NCBI GenBank assembly: GCA_049514955.1
Contig: JBEKUO010000074.1
Span: forward strand, 1 to 16,198
Length of the DNA stretch: 16,198 nucleotides
Direction of reading: 5' to 3'
Origin: Bog-159 sp049514955
GTDB taxonomy: Bacteria; Acidobacteriota; Terriglobia; Bryobacterales; Bryobacteraceae
Shown here: one piece after another, positions 15,393-16,198 of the stretch
How positions within the stretch are numbered: the stretch's first letter is position 1
How the letters are laid out: each line of letters starts with the position of its first letter
The notes under the pieces: generated by a model
Seen by the model: only the letters and a program-made list of their open reading frames with translations
Databases searched by the model: none
Told to the model about the DNA's origin: nothing
Translations under genes and position numbers: made by a program

Positions 15393-15442
15393 GGTCCGTT
15401 TTTCGGACCAATGACGAAATTTGGCCGGTCGCGTGACCGGCC
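15393..15442 (-). promoter_or_regulatory. Twin hairpins between rpsO and pnp
   Basis: Two perfect stems lie in the 117-base rpsO-pnp gap: 6-bp arms with a five-base loop (ggtccg 15393-15398 / cggacc 15404-15409) and 8-bp arms with a four-base loop (ggccggtc 15423-15430 / gaccggcc 15435-15442). Neither is followed by a T tract on the minus strand, so complete termination is unlikely. In E. coli the pnp leader stem is cut by RNase III for PNPase autoregulation; a similar role here is inference from position. Confidence 0.5.
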
Positions 15443-15489
15443 GGATGAGACTGGAGTTGACAGGACGAGGCGGCCCCCAAGGGACCTGG

Positions 15490-15759
15490 CTAGCGGCGGA
15501 TGCCGAGCTTTAGCAGAAGCGACTTGTAGCGGTCCGGATCGGTGTCCCGAAGATATCTCAGCATCCGGCGCCGCTTGGCGACCATAGTCAGAAGGCCCTT
15601 TCGCGAAGAATGATCCTTCTGGTGGGTCTTAAAATGTTCCGTAAGCTGCGTGATGCGCTCACTCAACAGGGCGATTTGCACCTCCGGCGATCCCGTATCA
15701 GCTTTACCCCGCTGATTTCCAACGATTACCTGCCGCTTTACGTCAGTCGCCAGTGCCAT
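15490..15759 (-). CDS. rpsO: 30S ribosomal protein S15
   Basis: An 89-residue primary 16S rRNA-binding protein of the small subunit platform, the same length as E. coli S15. Family motifs are present: GKADTGSPEVQIALLSERI (18-36), LTEHFKTHQKDHSSRKGLL (39-57) with the HxxDHxSRxGL rRNA-binding signature, and VAKRRRMLRYLRDTDPDRY (60-78), ending LLKLGIRR. It lies directly upstream of pnp, the widespread rpsO-pnp operon. The nearest Shine-Dalgarno-like AAGGAG (15773-15778) is 13 bases from the ATG, longer than usual; the start is nevertheless firm from the family N-terminus. A possible -10 box lies 48 bases upstream. Confidence 0.98.
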   Translation of the reverse strand: MALATDVKRQVIVGNQRGKADTGSPEVQIALLSERITQLTEHFKTHQKDHSSRKGLLTMVAKRRRMLRYLRDTDPDRYKSLLLKLGIRR

Positions 15760-15807
15760 GCTCGAGTGGTTGCTCCTTGTCTTCTCTTTATCTCGTTTTG
15801 GTTACGG

Positions 15808-15813
15808 AATATA
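15808..15813 (-). promoter_or_regulatory. Possible -10 box of the rpsO-pnp operon
   Basis: Read on the minus strand this is TATATT within an AT-rich stretch unlike its surroundings, 48 bases before the rpsO ATG. No clear -35 box is visible at 16-18 bases, so the assignment rests on position and local base composition. Confidence 0.3.
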
Positions 15814-15844
15814 GCATAGCACAGCCGAGGCGTTCGGCGCAGGG

Positions 15845-15874
15845 TGGTACCGAGCCGCGTGGTACCGAGCCGCG
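15845..15874. repeat. Tandem 15-bp repeat, two exact copies
   Basis: The unit tggtaccgagccgcg occurs at 15845-15859 and again at 15860-15874, followed by the short palindrome ccctcaggg (15876-15884) and agcggt. The composite string resembles, from memory, a dispersed intergenic repeat of Solibacter-like genomes. It sits upstream of rpsO, in the gap to the next minus-strand gene. Confidence 0.65.
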
Positions 15875-15922
15875 ACCCTCAGGGAGCGGTTTCGCGCGCC
15901 ACCTCACAGGCCGCCTGCCACA

Positions 15923-16198
15923 CTATTCAATCTTGTTCGCCGGGCCCATCCCCGGCTTTTTCTTCGCCCTGGTGCCCACCGCAACCGCAATGGCCGCTTG
16001 CCGGTCGCCGCTGGTCCAGGCCTTTTGAATCTCCTGCTCGTTCATGCCGGCCAGCCGCCCAACCAGCATAAACGCCGGGAGCGCGTAGCGCAGATTCTTC
16101 CACTGCGCCATCTCCACCACCGAATCCAGGGCGCGGTCGCGGATCTGATCCAGCGGGGCTGCCGCGTCCTGGTCGGTGAGGGTGACCAGAACGTTGGC
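15923..16198 (-). CDS. Unidentified protein, C-terminal 91 residues only
   Basis: The frame is open from the right edge of the window to a TAG at 15923, so only the C-terminus is seen. It reads ANVLVTLTDQDAAAPLDQIR, then DRALDSVVEMAQWKNLRYAL, PAFMLVGRLAGMNEQEIQKA, WTSGDRQAAIAVAVGTRAKK and a basic tail ending in KPGMGPANKIE. The segment is mainly helical, with no membrane segment or recognised motif. Repeated helix pairs could suit a HEAT- or TPR-like tail, but this is a guess. It lies upstream of rpsO on the same strand with a 163-base gap that holds the tandem repeat and a possible promoter, so it is probably a separate transcription unit. I do not recognise the family. Confidence 0.6.
   Translation of the reverse strand, partial: ANVLVTLTDQDAAAPLDQIRDRALDSVVEMAQWKNLRYALPAFMLVGRLAGMNEQEIQKAWTSGDRQAAIAVAVGTRAKKKPGMGPANKIE

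Noticed and set aside
15373..15480. Extension of PNPase by 36 N-terminal residues
   Set aside because: The extra residues include the intergenic hairpins and do not match the family; MSHTVE with an upstream GGAG is the better start.

Overview
The window looks like chromosomal DNA of an Acidobacteriota bacterium, most likely Bryobacterales/Solibacter-like. This is inferred from gene content and was not tested by any search. The supporting signs are a long MacB/FtsX-type permease of the acidobacterial duplicated orphan permease kind with no ATPase beside it, a small secreted c-type cytochrome of the reaction-centre-subunit family, high GC with strong antisense shadow reading frames, and palindromic intergenic repeats. 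It holds twelve apparently intact genes, two genes cut by the window edges and two degraded genes. No tRNA, rRNA, insertion sequence or CRISPR array was seen.

Positions 1-2532 (minus strand) form one tight transcription unit in the order OLD-like AAA ATPase, DUF4276 protein, adenosine-deaminase-family enzyme (cut by the left edge). The gaps between genes are only three bases. The ATPase plus TOPRIM-like partner resembles ATPase-nuclease anti-phage pairs. The downstream deaminase makes the set unusual and is the best candidate for something not yet described.

Positions 2617-6380 (plus) carry glgB, the glycogen branching enzyme, followed two bases later by a phytoene-dehydrogenase-like FAD oxidoreductase. 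A secreted di-haem cytochrome with a second, LolA-like domain follows at 6635-7762, and a convergent orphan permease at 7767-10211.

A 96-bp palindromic repeat (10290-10385) lies between the permease and two overlapping half-size chromate-transporter genes (10408-11486). These run convergently into a secreted beta-sandwich protein gene (11425-12093), with a 62-base overlap.

Positions 12160-13150 (minus) are a small decaying island: a complete BrnA-type antitoxin, a BrnT toxin lacking its N-terminal half, an intact 79-residue protein of unknown function, and upstream of it a gene broken by two frameshifts.

Positions 13270-15759 (minus) are the housekeeping rpsO-pnp pair (ribosomal protein S15, polynucleotide phosphorylase), with two hairpins between the genes and a terminator-like hairpin after pnp. 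A 15-bp tandem repeat and the C-terminus of an unidentified protein close the window.
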